This document shows positions 1 to 11,612 of a DNA stretch of 64,000 nt, piece by piece. This stretch comes from Ciborinia camelliae (taxonomy: Eukaryota; Ascomycota; Leotiomycetes; Helotiales; Sclerotiniaceae), in assembly GCA_025890175.1 (NCBI GenBank), contig JANPYM010000018.1:136071-200070 (forward strand), read 5' to 3'. The translations under genes were made by a program, and so were the position numbers. Under the pieces are notes generated by a model. The model saw only the letters and a program-made list of their open reading frames with translations. It searched no databases and had not been told where the DNA came from. Each line of letters begins with the position of its first letter. Position 1 is the first letter of the stretch.

Positions 1-319
1 CATCCTCCACGATCTTCTCCCCGCCTCCATTCTCATGGCTGAGCACAAAGATACCGGTATCTACAACTTCACCAACCCAGGTGCCATTTCTCACAACGAG
101 GTGTTGGCCCTCTTCAAACAATATGTGAGACCAGATTTCACATGGAAGAACTTCACATTAGAGGAACAATCCAAGGTCATCAAGGCGGGCCGAAGTAACT
201 GTAAATTGGATACTACAAAGTTGGTTAACAAGTTGGCCGAGTATGGGTATGAGGTTCCTGAGATTCATGAGGCTTATAAGGGATGTTTCCAGAGAATGGC
301 TGCTGCTGGAACAAAATAA
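1..319 (+). CDS. Nucleotide-rhamnose synthase/epimerase-reductase, 3' end (partial)
   Basis: This is the C-terminal part of a gene that begins left of the window; the reading frame is open from base 2 and ends at TAA 317-319 (about 105 codons visible). The residues YNFTNPGAISHNEVL and the tail with RSNCKLDTTKL match the C-terminal part of the bifunctional UDP-4-keto-6-deoxyglucose 3,5-epimerase/4-reductase (NRS/ER, RmlD-like short-chain reductase fold). In plants and in Botrytis this enzyme completes UDP-rhamnose synthesis in the cytosol. The NAD(P)-binding and catalytic YxxxK parts would lie outside the window. The family call rests on recall of the conserved tail, so the exact substrate is inferred. 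Confidence 0.8.
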   Translation, partial: ILHDLLPASILMAEHKDTGIYNFTNPGAISHNEVLALFKQYVRPDFTWKNFTLEEQSKVIKAGRSNCKLDTTKLVNKLAEYGYEVPEIHEAYKGCFQRMAAAGTK

Positions 320-1466
320 GCGGTGCATATGTAACATGTAACGTGGGCTTTTACAAAAGCCAATTTTTTTTGGATATTCTCATCTATAGTACATCATCCT
401 CCAATCTAGGTTTCAAATGGATATACTCATTATCTAAAAATCTTGTAAGAATTTGTCCTATGTTTGCGATATGTTATGAATGTGAGATATTGTTATATCT
501 GGTACCTAGGTAATATAAGATGTGGGAGGCCCCTTCATCAAGATGATTAGATTGAGGGGATACATATAAAGTAACAGTAACACGTAACAGTCCTACCCCA
601 CTGTGAGTTCTCCAGGATTACCAGTACTGGTACTGATGCCAAACGAACAGATGAACAGGAAATGTTCGCATTCGCATTGAAACGTTGAGATTACAATATC
701 GAAATATGCAAAGATCGAATTCCACGTTTTGGCCATGATATCGCCATGATATCTCGGATCGGGATCTCGTATACCTTTTTATGACGTTTTTCCACCAAAC
801 CCACCTACCTGGAACAGTGGGCAGTGGACAGTGACTTGTGAGTGGTAAGTGCATTGATATCTTTTTTCAGTCTTTCAAGGATGCTGGCTGGGCTGCCCCT
901 CATCAGCGAAAATTTCATGCAAATAAATAGGTAGGTAATGAGAAATGAGTTGAGAATTGAGAATTGAGATATCTAGTACATATAATACCATCGTACGGGG
1001 AGGCAAAGCTGTTGATGATTGAATCTTGACAGACACACCATTAAAATGAATAGGTAGGTAGGTAATATAATAAAGAAATTGCAGGTGGGCAAAAGACCAA
1101 AAGACCCTCGCTTCCCATCTTGACAGCCCGAGTGAACAACCTTAAATAAAAGTACGGAGTACGTACTATCGTACTATCGCTGTCTCGGCATTCCCATTCT
1201 TGAATTTGGAGAAAATATTTCAGCCTTACACCGAAACCTACACTACAACCTTTGGAATAAATACAATACAATACACACTACACTACACTACATTGTACAT
1301 TCGTACCGACTTTCATTATATCCAAAGTCGTCGAATATAATAGGTATTGTACTTTATTTTGCCATCACTCCATCTACCTACTGGATTAGACCTACTCTAC
1401 TCTTCTCATTCTGTTCGTCGGCTTAAATCAACTCAGTTGATAGATACCCCTTCAACAACCTTCAAA
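320..1466. other. Intergenic spacer, DnaJ gene upstream region
   Basis: No gene is supported here. It holds a short direct repeat of CATGATATC around 733-753, GAGAATT repeats near 951-968, a TAGG run near 1050-1065, the 9-mer TACGGAGTA at 1153-1161 and a (CACTA)n stretch near 1274-1291. The last 200 bases are the probable 5' leader of the DnaJ gene. Short ORFs in both strands show no recognisable protein. Confidence 0.6.
1153..1161. promoter_or_regulatory. TACGGAGTA motif upstream of DnaJ gene
   Basis: The 9-mer TACGGAGTA lies 306 bases before the DnaJ start codon. The same 9-mer (either strand) recurs upstream of four other genes in this window, which suggests a regulatory or core-promoter role; no binding factor can be named from sequence. 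Confidence 0.3.
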
Positions 1467-3215
1467 ATGGTGGTTGATACCACATATTACGAGGCCCTTG
1501 GTGTCAAAACCGACGCAACAGAATTAGAAATCAAGAAAGCATATAGAAAATTAGCTATTATCACTCATCCTGGTGCGTTCTTCTATCCCGCTGTCTCAAG
1601 GTTTGCGGTCATGTCTTCCTGAGATACTGACGTAAATACAGATAAGAATCCCGGCGACGACACCGCGCACGAAAAATTCCAAGCCATCGGCGAAGCATAC
1701 CAAGTTCTCAGCGACGAGGAGTTGCGGAAACGATATGATAAATTTGGAAAGGATTCTGCACAGCCTGGAGAAGGGTTTGCGGATCCGGCAGAGTTCTTCG
1801 GGACGATTTTTGGAGGAGAGGCGTTTGTGGATCTTATTGGAGAGATTACATTGATGAAGGATCTGACGAGGACTATGGATATTACTATGCAAGAAGGTGC
1901 GGAAGAGGAAGAAGAGTGAGTGAGATTCTATTTTGACAACAGTGGGGCTTGGCTTGCGAACCTGCGGGGCAATCGTGGTGGTTTGTGGGTATTGTGGAGG
2001 GTTAAACTAATGTGATGATAGATTCCCAGGGACTGAAGCAGCGAAATTGGAGAGTTTGGCCGCAGAGAAGGAGAAGGCTGGAGCATCGGCAGCAGCAGCA
2101 GATGGCACAGCTAAACACGCACCCTCTGCATCTGTATCAGAGACTACAGATTCTTCTGTACCTGATCACTCGGAGAAGCCAGCAGCTGTCCCCAGTCCTA
2201 GCACATCAGGAACATCAACTCCCAGACGTACTACCCAGATTCCTCTCCGACCTGCTCTTATGCATCAATCAGAAGAAGACGCGCAAATGGCCGCCGCAGG
2301 TCTCACGGAGGAGGAGAAAGAGTTGAGGAAGAAAGACAAGAAGAAGGGCGGTCTCTCCAAGGCCCAACGTGAAGAACTAGCCGCTCATGAGCAAGAACGT
2401 ATCAAGGCCCGCAAAGAGCGAGTCGATACATTAGCAAAGAAGTTGGTAGATCGTATTAGCATATGGACAGAGACAGACAAGGGACCCGATGTTACGAAAG
2501 CATTCCAAGAGAAAACACGCCTCGAAGTAGAGAACCTCAAGATGGAATCTTTCGGCCTGGATATCCTCCATGCGATCGGCCAAACCTACATGCAAAAAGC
2601 TACGGGACTTCTCAAATCTCAAAAATTCTTAGGTATTGGCGGTTTCTTCTCCAGATTAAAGGATAAGGGAACTATTGCAAAGGAAACCTGGAATACGATT
2701 TCTAGTGCTATCGATGCGCAAATGACCATGGAGGAAATGGCCAAGATGGAAGAGAAAGGTGGCGAAGATTGGACCGACGAGAAGAAAGTCGAGTATGAGC
2801 GTCGCGTGACAGGAAAGATCCTTACCGCCGCATGGCGTGGAAGTAAATTTGAGATTCAAAGTGTTCTCAGAGATGTCTGTGATGAGATCCTTAATGATAA
2901 GAAAGTTCCCATGGCGAAGAGACTTGAGCGTGCCCAGGCTTTAGTCATCTCGGGTGAAATTTACTCCAAGGTATGATTTTTTTCCCCTCATCTTTTGGCA
3001 GTTCTTGCGAGAATCGCAACTAACAAAACCAGGCTCAACGGAATCCGGAAGAAGAAGGCGATTACATGGCTTTCGAACAATTAGTCGCCGAGGCAGCGGT
3101 CAAGAAAGAGAACAAGAAAAAGGGCAAGGACAAGAAGGAACACGGTCATCACCATCACTTTCATCATGATGCACAGGCTGTGGCTGATGATTTGCCCAAC
3201 GTTCCCAAGGCTTAG
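1467..3215 (+). CDS. DnaJ (Hsp40) cochaperone with X-domain, Caj1/Djp1 type
   Basis: Four exons: 1467-1572, 1642-1915, 2022-2970, 3033-3215, giving 503 aa. The J domain starts at residue 6 (YYEALGV) and its HPD tripeptide is created across the first intron (HP|DKNPGDD), which fixes that splice. It continues with YQVLSD and RYDKFGK. There is no Gly/Phe or zinc-finger region; instead an acidic and serine/proline-rich linker is followed by a lysine-rich coil and a DnaJ-X type domain (about residues 240-440). The C terminus is lysine-rich with a histidine cluster (HGHHHHFHH). Family members stimulate Hsp70 ATPase; Djp1 acts in peroxisomal import, Caj1 at membranes. Which of these roles applies here is not visible. 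The start ATG sits in a good AAAATGG context. Confidence 0.9.
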
Positions 3216-3657
3216 ATATGGATTGGATGGATGCGTGATGGATTGTAGGAAAGGAGGGAAAGGGTTGTTGTGGGCACATGCATGGAATAGTATATTATAT
3301 CTAGCGAAGTGGACTGCGTCGTTTAAAGATATCTCTTGTTGCTTTTTTGGGCGTTATCGTATGTATGTGTCTGTGTCGAGAGAGAAAAGGGGGTCGCAGT
3401 AGATGGATGTGTATGTCACGTGGTTATTTTGCATAAGGACCAGATGGGAATGATACTTACTAGGTCTTCATTAAGGGCTCATCACGGCAACTTGATATTA
3501 TCTTATTCCGCTTTGAACTATCCAGAAAACCGTTGGCTGACGCGATGAATCTATATTACTAAGCATAAACGAACGCCCCCTCCTCTGCTGCCTATATAAG
3601 CCTCTACCTCCATCTTTTTTTCTGTAGATATAACCGGCCGTTTCAACATCTTTCAAA
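3216..3657. other. Intergenic spacer with GNAT promoter
   Basis: Contains the 3' region of the DnaJ gene and the promoter of the acetyltransferase gene, with a TATA element at 3593-3599. No ORF of interest. Confidence 0.6.
3593..3599 (+). promoter_or_regulatory. TATA box of acetyltransferase gene
   Basis: TATATAA lies 59 bases before the start codon at 3658 and is followed by a pyrimidine-rich CTCCATCTTTTTTTC stretch, a common arrangement at fungal transcription starts. Confidence 0.5.
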
Positions 3658-4426
3658 ATGGACATCGCCCTTCAAAATGCCTCTCTAGACGACTTGCCTG
3701 TCCTCGCCGAAATCAACCGACAGGCATTCATGCCCGAACTCTCGGCCCAAATTGCGTTCAAAAATTGGCCCGATGTCGAAAACATGCGCGCGTTCTTTGC
3801 GGCTCGCCTCCGAGAACGCTTCCTGAACCCCGACACGAAAGTTTTCAAAGCCGTCGATGGAGCGGCGGGCACCATCGCCGGATTCGTGTGCTGGACCCTG
3901 GAAATAGGCGAGGAGGACGAGGAGACTTCTGGATCCGTCGCACCGGCCGATGCACGGACAAATCCCACGCAGCACGCGGTCGAGCAAATGCCCGATTTTC
4001 TCAATTTGGACTTCGTGATGAGTTCGGGGGCGGAAATCGAGCGGATGAAGAGGCGGATGGGAGGGAGTACGCATTACTGTAAGTGAACCCGTTGATGATG
4101 GGACACTCGCGGTTCCCGACTGATGAGTCCCATGCGCAGATGTGTCGACATTTGTGGTGGCTCCTCGGTATCAAAGCCGTGGGATTGGCACCGCGCTCTT
4201 GCGCCACTGTCTTGCGATGGCCGACGCGGCGGACATCCCGGCTTGGCTTATCTCGTTCCCCGGCAGCCATGCGCTGTACTTGCGCCTCGGGTTTGAAGAT
4301 GTCGAGTACCACGATCTGGATCTGAGTCGCTGGGATCGCCGCTCGTATCGCGGTTTTGGGATTTATCGCTCGTATGCGATGAAACGTCCAACGGCGACGA
4401 GCTTGATCCGGACTGTGGATTTGTGA
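3658..4426 (+). CDS. GNAT-family N-acetyltransferase
   Basis: Two exons, 3658-4078 and 4140-4426, giving 235 aa; the 61-bp intron has GTAAGT and GCGCAG borders. The N-terminal part resembles the GNAT first strand/helix (LDDLPVLAEINRQAF). The acetyl-CoA pyrophosphate-binding signature appears right after the intron as RYQSRGIGTALL (Q/R-x-x-G-x-G), followed by the usual C-terminal motif LYLRLGFEDV. An acidic insert (EIGEEDEETS) sits near residue 85-90, and the middle region is longer than in minimal GNATs. Substrate unknown; fungal relatives of this arrangement are mostly uncharacterised. Codons here are GC-richer than in neighbours, as in the next gene. Confidence 0.88.
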
Positions 4427-5067
4427 TGCTGAGTCGTGAGTGGATAGGACAGGATAGGATAGGATAGGATAGGACAGAATAGGACAGGACAGGGCTCGGT
4501 GTAAGACGCTTGGGCGGGCTGGTGATAATCGGTCATATCCGTAATAATCGTAACCCTACCAAACAAAGCTGACGTATCTCTCCAGGGCTCCGTATTGTCT
4601 GCGGCACATACACAGTGCCGCACGGCTGGAGTTGCCATGGAGTTGTTTTCCAGCCATTGAGTTGTTTGTCAAGTTAGCTTTCATAGTTCATCAATGATCA
4701 ATGACCATTGATCCATCTACGTACGCCTTGCCTTATTCACCGTTTTTGTCCCCATCAGGTCAATTGCAAAAATGGAAATAAACTTACCTAGGGTTACCCC
4801 AAGGGTAAAGTTTCCAAGCCCATGTCAGCAGTAAGCTGAAGGATTGAAGTCAAGATAAGCAAGGCCCAAGGAAACTCCCATAGCTGACGGTCTGGTCTTT
4901 GACAAGGCCATTCTTCTACAGCATGAGTCTCTTGTATGAGAACAAAAAGCGTTGGCCAGTGAATTTATCGCCAAAGTTCCCAATCTGGTGCATTTTCTTT
5001 CTCAAATAACCATTTTTTTCTTCTCGATAAATACATCCTTTTCAAAGAGACCCGAATCACCATTATC
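4427..5067. other. Intergenic spacer with GGATA microsatellite
   Basis: Immediately after the acetyltransferase stop there is an imperfect 5-bp repeat (AGGATAGGATA) at about 4440-4490. The rest has no coding signal; the sequence just before 5067 (CGATAAATACATCC, near 5026) could serve as an AT-rich promoter element for the flavoprotein gene. Confidence 0.55.
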
Positions 5068-6327
5068 ATGGCAGCACCAATTGAGATAGTCATTCTTGGT
5101 GGAAACATTGGCGGGGTCGGTGCCGCGCATTACCTCCTCCGGCACACGATCCCACAATTAAAACGCGTGGATGCACAGAAATCATGCCATATCACGCTCG
5201 TCACTCCCAACACGTCTCTGTTCTTCAAGATTGCCAGTCCCCGCGCTCTCATCAACTCCACGCTGATCCCCGAACCCAAGATCATACGACCGCTGGCCGA
5301 AGGATTCGGAAAATACAACGCGACGCAATTCGAGATCGTTCAAGGCATCGCTACATCCATCGACCTAGCCCATCGTTTTGTCACCGTCGGCTCTCCCACT
5401 ACTCCCACCGAGGGTGACGCTAGCGCAAGCACGGAGAAGAAACTTCATTACGATTCGTTGGTGATTGCCACGGGCACCACATCCGCATCGGCACTCTGGA
5501 CCCTCCACCACGACGAATCGCTCACGACCAAAGCCCTGCACTCTATGCACGCACAGCTCCCGACAGCGCAACGCATTCTCGTCGCGGGCGGCGGCCCGGT
5601 GGGCATCGAAACCTCGGGCGAAATCGCCTCCGCGTTCCCTACCGCCAAGATCACGTTGCTGTCCGGCGGCGCGCGACTTCTGCCCAAACACACCGTCACG
5701 CTGGCGACGCACGCCCAAGCATACTTGGAGCGCAAAGCGCGCGTGGAAGTCCTGCATCATGTGCGTGTGGTGGGCAGTAAGAAAACGGCGGACGGAGCAA
5801 CCGTGGTAGAATTGAGCGACGGCCAGGAGAAGACCGTCGATCTGTATATCGATGCCACGGGCGGGGTGCCGAACACTGGATTCCTGCCGCGAGCATGGTT
5901 GGATGAATCGAAGCGGGTGATGACCGATGCGTATTTCCGGGTGCGGGGCAAGCGCGCAGGCGATGAAGAGGCCAGGCGTGTCTATGTAATTGGGGATGTG
6001 GTCGCCGGGAGTGCAAATACGTTGATGGAATGTGATGCGCAGATACCGGTTGCGTGTTCGGCGTTGGCGGTGGATGCTGCGGGTGGGAAGGCCGCGCCTA
6101 AGACCGAAGGGTTCTGGGGCAAATTTTTCGGAGACCAGAATCCGGGACCGACGCTGAAGGAATTCAAGCCGATGAAGGATACGATTATTGTGCCGGTGGG
6201 GAGAAATGGTGGGGTGGGCATGTTGTTTGGGTTTACCATGCCCAGTTGGTTTGTGAAGTTTGCCAAGGGAAATAAGTTCTTGGTCGAGTTGGTGGACCCC
6301 ATGATGTCGGGGGAGAAGTGGAAGTAG
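5068..6327 (+). CDS. AIF/AMID-like FAD-dependent NAD(P)H oxidoreductase
   Basis: Single exon, 419 aa, pyridine nucleotide-disulphide oxidoreductase fold. The N terminus carries the FAD-binding Rossmann motif ILGGNIGGVGAAHYLL. A conserved YDSLVIATGT follows near residue 130. The NAD(P)H-binding Rossmann motif is VAGGGPVGIETSGEIA (about residues 173-188), and the second FAD motif is VYVIGDVV (about 308-315). This order matches the AMID/FSP1 (AIFM2) branch rather than glutathione reductase, because no CxxxxC redox disulphide is present. Relatives reduce quinones and have been linked to oxidative-stress death; the role here is inferred. No mitochondrial presequence is evident, so cytosol or membrane surface is likely. 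Confidence 0.88.
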   Translation: MAAPIEIVILGGNIGGVGAAHYLLRHTIPQLKRVDAQKSCHITLVTPNTSLFFKIASPRALINSTLIPEPKIIRPLAEGFGKYNATQFEIVQGIATSIDLAHRFVTVGSPTTPTEGDASASTEKKLHYDSLVIATGTTSASALWTLHHDESLTTKALHSMHAQLPTAQRILVAGGGPVGIETSGEIASAFPTAKITLLSGGARLLPKHTVTLATHAQAYLERKARVEVLHHVRVVGSKKTADGATVVELSDGQEKTVDLYIDATGGVPNTGFLPRAWLDESKRVMTDAYFRVRGKRAGDEEARRVYVIGDVVAGSANTLMECDAQIPVACSALAVDAAGGKAAPKTEGFWGKFFGDQNPGPTLKEFKPMKDTIIVPVGRNGGVGMLFGFTMPSWFVKFAKGNKFLVELVDPMMSGEKWK

Positions 6328-7247
6328 TGCCCAGGAAGGGGATTGGAGTGAGGAGTGACAATGGTGATGGAAAAGGATCCGAGCTCTTGGGGAAATTGCA
6401 AATCCCTGTTCGATGTGTGCTTCAGTCTTTTGATTTTTCCATTCAACTTTTTGTGATATAGAAAACTTAATAGGTAAGATATTGAAAATACACAACAAGA
6501 ACCCGAGATAGAAGGGAAGTATATATTATGTCATGTTATATCGTATGTATAGTAGTATACTTATACTTCTTCAGTCGAGAGTAAGAGAGGATAGGATAGG
6601 ATATAATAGAAAACGAGCGAGGGCGTGTTTATCTAGCAAGACACACACGTATGATAGATATCTAATTGAGAGACCGGACCAAGCCACCTTCCTTCCTTCA
6701 CTGAGTCAGGTCAGGTCAGGTCAGGCCAGCATGCATGCGACCAGATCTTGCAACATCTTACCTACCTACCTCACCGGGAGGGAGTCAAATCACAACCTAT
6801 ACAATGAATCCTCACAACCTCTTGTCGGATTTTCGCAAGATAATACCTACCTATTGACAATTATACCTCCGCCCTCCCCCCCTAATATCGGAAACGGGAT
6901 GCGCCGTTTCAACACGTGTGTAAGTGAATTAGCTCACCCGGGACGCGGTATCTTGTTTGTCTCCTATGCACATGAATCGAGGTCATACAGTCATGGAGAG
7001 GCCCTGCTCGAGTAGGCAATCTACTCGCTCTTGATATCAAGTCACTTTGTCAAATTCCCAGGTATTAAAAAAATAAAATAAGTCATTAATACACATCCCG
7101 TTATTTCCATCGACATCATGACCCAGATTTATGGTACATTCATTAAGAAAACCGAGATACAATGAAGAAGTAGTAGTGGTAGTTCATTAGCGCCGCGCTG
7201 TGCCAGCCAACTCATGGGTGAAACAGCTATTATTAAAAGTCAGCAAA
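6328..7247. other. Intergenic spacer between convergent genes
   Basis: Lies between the 3' ends of the flavoprotein gene (plus) and ERG9 (minus). Contains GGATA repeats near 6590-6605 and a GTCAGGTCAGG repeat near 6706-6730. A 160-codon open frame at 6533-7015 has no recognisable domain and unlike codon use, so it is not called. Confidence 0.55.
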
Positions 7248-8853
7248 TTAGAGTTCCGCATGATCATATCCATGTGCAATATTTTGCATTTCCGGGCTGA
7301 CTTGATCGTGTTTTGGTACGAAATTTCCTTTCTTGAGCTCGCTTATGGCAACGTCGAATCGGGCTCCTGCTAGCCATGCTGCTCCGATCTGGGTGGTGTT
7401 AGTGAGGATTGTATGAGTTTTGAGGGAAAACGTACCATAAGTCCAGAGATTAGAAGTAGTGTTCCGAGGACTGCAAACATAAGGTAGAACACGTCTTTCT
7501 TGGCCTCTGCTTCTTCAGCTGCCGATTTCTTCTCGGTCACGGATGTTTCACCAGCTTGTTGTAAAGCAATGGCCTTTGGATCTTGAGTTGGGAATATGGA
7601 TTCAATGAATTGTTCGATCTAATAAAAGTTAGAAACAAATTTCTTTTCTTAGTCAAGTTGAGTCACATACCTTTCCACATGCAATGCTGATCTTAAGGAA
7701 GTTGGGATCTTTAGGTGAGTTCTTTTTATGTATCCTTCTTGCGTATCTCTTGAAGATATCACAAACCGTACGCAAATTCTGCGAAGATTCCATCATCAAT
7801 TGACAAGCATCACCTTTTGTGATCTTGACATTCTTCTCAAAAATAGCAGGGTTCTGGAAAACAAGCTCCAAGGTTGCGATTGCCATAGCTTGTGGAATAG
7901 CAACAAAATTGAAAACACTCTGATCTTTTATGCCTGCCATGTAGAACAGACATTCGTCCGCGTGGCTAAGGGAATTGAGAACCATTTCTGAACTGCAAGC
8001 CAGGGCTGCTTCTCTGTTCTTAATATCAAAGAGGTCGTCAAACTTGTCAACATGCTTTGACCAGATTTCCTTAGGCCAGAAACGTCTCTTGTCATCAAAA
8101 TCCTCCCGAATATCTCGAATGATGTTTGTCTTTTGAAGAAATTGACCCATGGACTCGCACAATTCTGTTCTCTGGAGCAAAGCTGGGTTTGCCAACTTAC
8201 TCTCAACAAACAATCTTGTCAATCCATCTCCTACAAGACCGGCCACATAATGACAGTATAATTCGTAATCCTTGATAGTGTTAACACCATTGATGTTGTG
8301 CTCAGCATTGTTCGCGTAGTCGGCCATTCCATCTCCCATCTTCTTTGTAATATCCTTGATGATGTCCTTATAAGCAGGTTTGCACTTCTTGAATTCGGTG
8401 ATGATACAGTCGAAGTGGACTAAAAGTTCTCGATCTTTCTCATTAGGTCCATTCTCATTGAATGTCCATCCATCCTCCTCAATAATGCTATCGAATGTCC
8501 TCAATAATGGTTCTTTCTTCTCTAATGGTATTGTCATATCATCCTCGATGGTATCTAATCCTCGTAGGATGAGATAGAAGAGAGCGACTGGCACAAGTAA
8601 TTCGGGGTTCAATTCCTGGATAACTGAACTGAAACTTCGACTGGTCAATTCGAGGTATTTGAAGCAATCTTTGAGAGATTGAGATTCCTTGGATGGATCT
8701 CTGGTATGGACTGGGTCGTGCCATAGCTTCCTAAGCCGCCAAATATTAGTGATGGCAGATGAGGAGATTCATTAAGAATATATACCATTGCAAGATTGCT
8801 CTCAATTGATTCGGGTGGACAGAAAAGTAAAGGAGGTTTTTGAGGAGACCCAT
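7248..8853 (-). CDS. ERG9: Squalene synthase (farnesyl-diphosphate farnesyltransferase)
   Basis: Four exons on the minus strand: 8853-8786, 8730-7671, 7618-7436, 7388-7248, giving 483 aa, the usual fungal length. It condenses two farnesyl diphosphates to presqualene diphosphate and reduces this to squalene, the first committed step to ergosterol, at the ER membrane. Both aspartate-rich Mg-diphosphate sites are visible: [14 protein letters not shown] and [12 protein letters not shown], and the catalytic [13 protein letters not shown] stretch is intact. The third exon encodes a charged linker ([13 protein letters not shown]) and a hydrophobic C-terminal anchor ([18 protein letters not shown]), typical of the ER-anchored enzyme. 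The first exon starts [10 protein letters not shown], and the codon for Trp 23 is split across the first intron. Confidence 0.97.
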
Positions 8854-10419
8854 GATGGCGGAAGTGGAGATGGGATAGATGGATGGAATATCAAAATTTC
8901 TTAATATTCGAAATACGTGCGCAAGAGTTGAATTAAGCTGTTGTGGATATTGTTTCTCAAGAAGATGGATGCGCTCAAGAGTCAATGGTAGAATATATCT
9001 TAAATAAGGGTAAGTTGAAATTATGAACGGCTTTCGGTGGGTGATTACTGGTCTGAACCCTGGTTGTTGAATTGAATGGTCTGGTCTGGTCTGATGGTAT
9101 GTATGGATGGTTGTTTGCCAATAAGGTCGTATTGTGAGGAGATTAGCTACAGAATAATAATAAAAGAGGGGAAGGGGTGAGGGGATGAGGGGATGATATT
9201 CAATCAACAAAAATAGACAATAGAGAGAGGAGTCAGTGAGTGAGTGAGTGAGTGAATTGCTCTTCTTCCTCTTCTTCTACTACTGCCAGCAAATTTCGGG
9301 ATATTGTGAAGGTCACTGTCACCGCCAAATCCAAATGTGGACTGTGCAGGGCAGGCAGTAAAAGCGGTATGTTAAAAGTAGGCCTGTACCTAGGTACCAA
9401 GTAGGCTTTGAAGTTTAGGGACTAGTGGATTCATTCATTTTTGAGGATACCTAGGCAATTTATTATTTACAGGAGATCCGAGGTGGTAGGTAATAATATT
9501 ATATTATGGATGATGTATGGAGTATAGAGTAGATGAATGGCATGGCTTTTGGACAAGAATACAAGACCATACAAGACCATACAAGACCATACCATACCAT
9601 ACCATACCATACCATATCATACACCATACCAATACAACTTGATAGAATCAAATTGTCAAGTACCAGGTATGTATATCTGCATACAACAGTTACTGTACAG
9701 TACCTACATATACCGGTATCCTTTCCGTCCCTTACATCCCTCCCTCTCTAGGTAGATATTCCATAATTCCTTCCATACATAGACTTGACCCATCAGCCAA
9801 CCAACCCCATATTCATGTTTGGTGCATGCACAGCACATTCGTACAGATCAACCAATCAAATAAGGAGGCAGCAGACTGGACGAGGCTGAGTACTTATAAT
9901 TGAATAGGTACCTCCCTATAGGTACCTACCTACTCACCTGCACCATCTCACTTCAAACTACCTCCTGCACTGCACCTACCTAGGTACTTTTACTAGGTAT
10001 GCCGTATTCAGCTATCCACATATACCTAGGTAATGGATGTGTACTATAACCAAAGGTCTAAGTTCATGTTGGTTTGTTTCTTCCTTTTTGAAAAATTTAA
10101 CTTTTTCATTTTGCCTTACTCTCTTGCTCTCTTACTCTAATTTACCTGCTACATTCCATATTCTTCATGGTCATTTTACATGCCTAGGTACATGGCTCTT
10201 GGCTATGGAATCTAGCTTGTCATAGACTCAAATACTCAACTCACCAACGACCATCCATTTCTGTTGACAGAAAGTCACAACATATATATATATATATATA
10301 TATATGTACTCAGGCGTTACCTTCTATTAAGCTTACCTATGTATAAGGCATAAACTTTTGCTTTCCGGAGCTCATTCTCAGAATATCTTTCGTTCAATCG
10401 CAGATTCTATCGTTCAATC
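8854..10419. other. Divergent spacer, ERG9 and transporter promoters
   Basis: This 1.6 kb region drives ERG9 to the left and the transporter to the right. It is filled with simple repeats: GTGA units near 9233-9255, ACCATA units around 9560-9620, many CCTAGGTA/TAGGTACC pieces (9390-9400, 9905-10030) and an (AT)n tract at 10281-10304. Short ORFs are low-complexity. No sterol-response element could be assigned with confidence by eye. Confidence 0.55.
10281..10304. repeat. (AT)n microsatellite
   Basis: About twelve perfect AT units, 116 bases before the transporter start codon; likely length-polymorphic between strains. Confidence 0.8.
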
Positions 10420-11612
10420 ATGATTAACCGCGAACCTCTGGAGAGAGATGTGGAGAAGGCGGAGTCGAAGCCCATGATTGGGGATGATACGCACCGCAAC
10501 AAAGATGAGGGGAAGAGGAAGAAGACGGGAGCAAGTCAAATCCTCGATATTGCTTGCATTGGCTTGAATATTATCAGTACGGTCTTTCTCGTATTTCTAA
10601 ACAAATGGTTTGTGCACTCGACCTATCGCCCCAAGATACAAACCCTAAGCATGGTGTAGGATATTCAAAGACCCCCAATTGCGAAATATGCAAATCTCCT
10701 TCGCAATGTGGCATTTCTCATGCACAACCATAGTTTTATGGTTAGCCAGTCGTTCCCCCTTCAACCTCTTCGTCCCGATTCGATTGCCCTTCCTCCAAAT
10801 GCTCCCGTTATGCTGTTTCTTCGCCGGCTTCCTCATACTTGGAAATCTGAGTTTGGCATTTAACTCTGTGGGATTTTACCAGTGAGTGATCTCCTCGTAT
10901 TGCTCTATCCCAATACCGTACTGACTCTCCTCCCCACCTAGACTAGCAAAAATTATGACCACCCCCTGCGTCGCCCTCCTCCAATACTTCTTCCTCTCCA
11001 AACCAGTCTCCCTCCAAACCGTCCTTGCCCTCGCCAGCGTTTGCGTCGGCGTAGCTCTAACCAATACTGGAGCCTCCGGAACCACCACGTTTGGCGCCTC
11101 GCTCGCCGTGGCCGCGTTTGTCATAACCGCTTTTTACCAGGTCTGGATCGGCAAGAAGCTCGGGGATTTCAAAGCCTCGTCTCCCCAACTCCTGCTCAAC
11201 CAAGCCCCAATATCAGTTTTGATCCTAGCGTTCTTGGCGCCATTCTTCGATATAAAACCGGATATCTCTGTTATTCCGAAGGATACGCTTATTGCCCTGG
11301 GTTTGAGTGGACTGGCGGCCGCACTGTTGAATTTGAGTCAATTCTTGATCATTGGCAGAATGTCCGCGTTGACATTTAACGTTGCTTCCAAGTACGTCTT
11401 ATCCATCCCCCTTTTTTCTCGCCCCTTTTCTTCATCCCGAATCCGAGTCGTGAAAAAATCCTAACTCCTTTTCCCTCTCAAGTGTAAAAACAATCATAAT
11501 CCTCACGTACGGCTGGGTAAGCGAAGGCCGAGTCCTCACCCTCAAAGATTCCATGGGGATATTGTTAGCTCTGGGTGGCGCAACCGTGTATAGCCAGCTT
11601 TCGCAGCGCTAA
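10420..11612 (+). CDS. Drug/metabolite-superfamily sugar-phosphate or nucleotide-sugar transporter
   Basis: Four exons, 10420-10607, 10660-10881, 10942-11391, 11483-11612, giving 329 aa. After a charged cytosolic N terminus (about 45 residues) come multiple hydrophobic helices starting at IACIGLNIISTVFLVFLNKW, in the pattern of the TPT/SLC35E3-like branch. The conserved LNKW, MTTPCVALLQ and the C-terminal LTYGW near-membrane motif are visible. The family moves nucleotide sugars or phosphorylated sugars across Golgi/ER membranes in antiport; the substrate cannot be told from sequence. All three introns restore frame with consensus GT-AG borders. It lies convergent with the downstream ABC transporter, separated by a repeat-dense spacer. 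Confidence 0.85.

Noticed and set aside
5365..6498. 377-codon minus-strand frame opposite the flavoprotein gene
   Set aside because: Shadow of a GC-biased coding region; the plus strand carries complete family motifs.
6533..7015. 160-codon open frame between two convergent genes
   Set aside because: Composition follows local simple repeats, no domain, no splice-compatible continuation.
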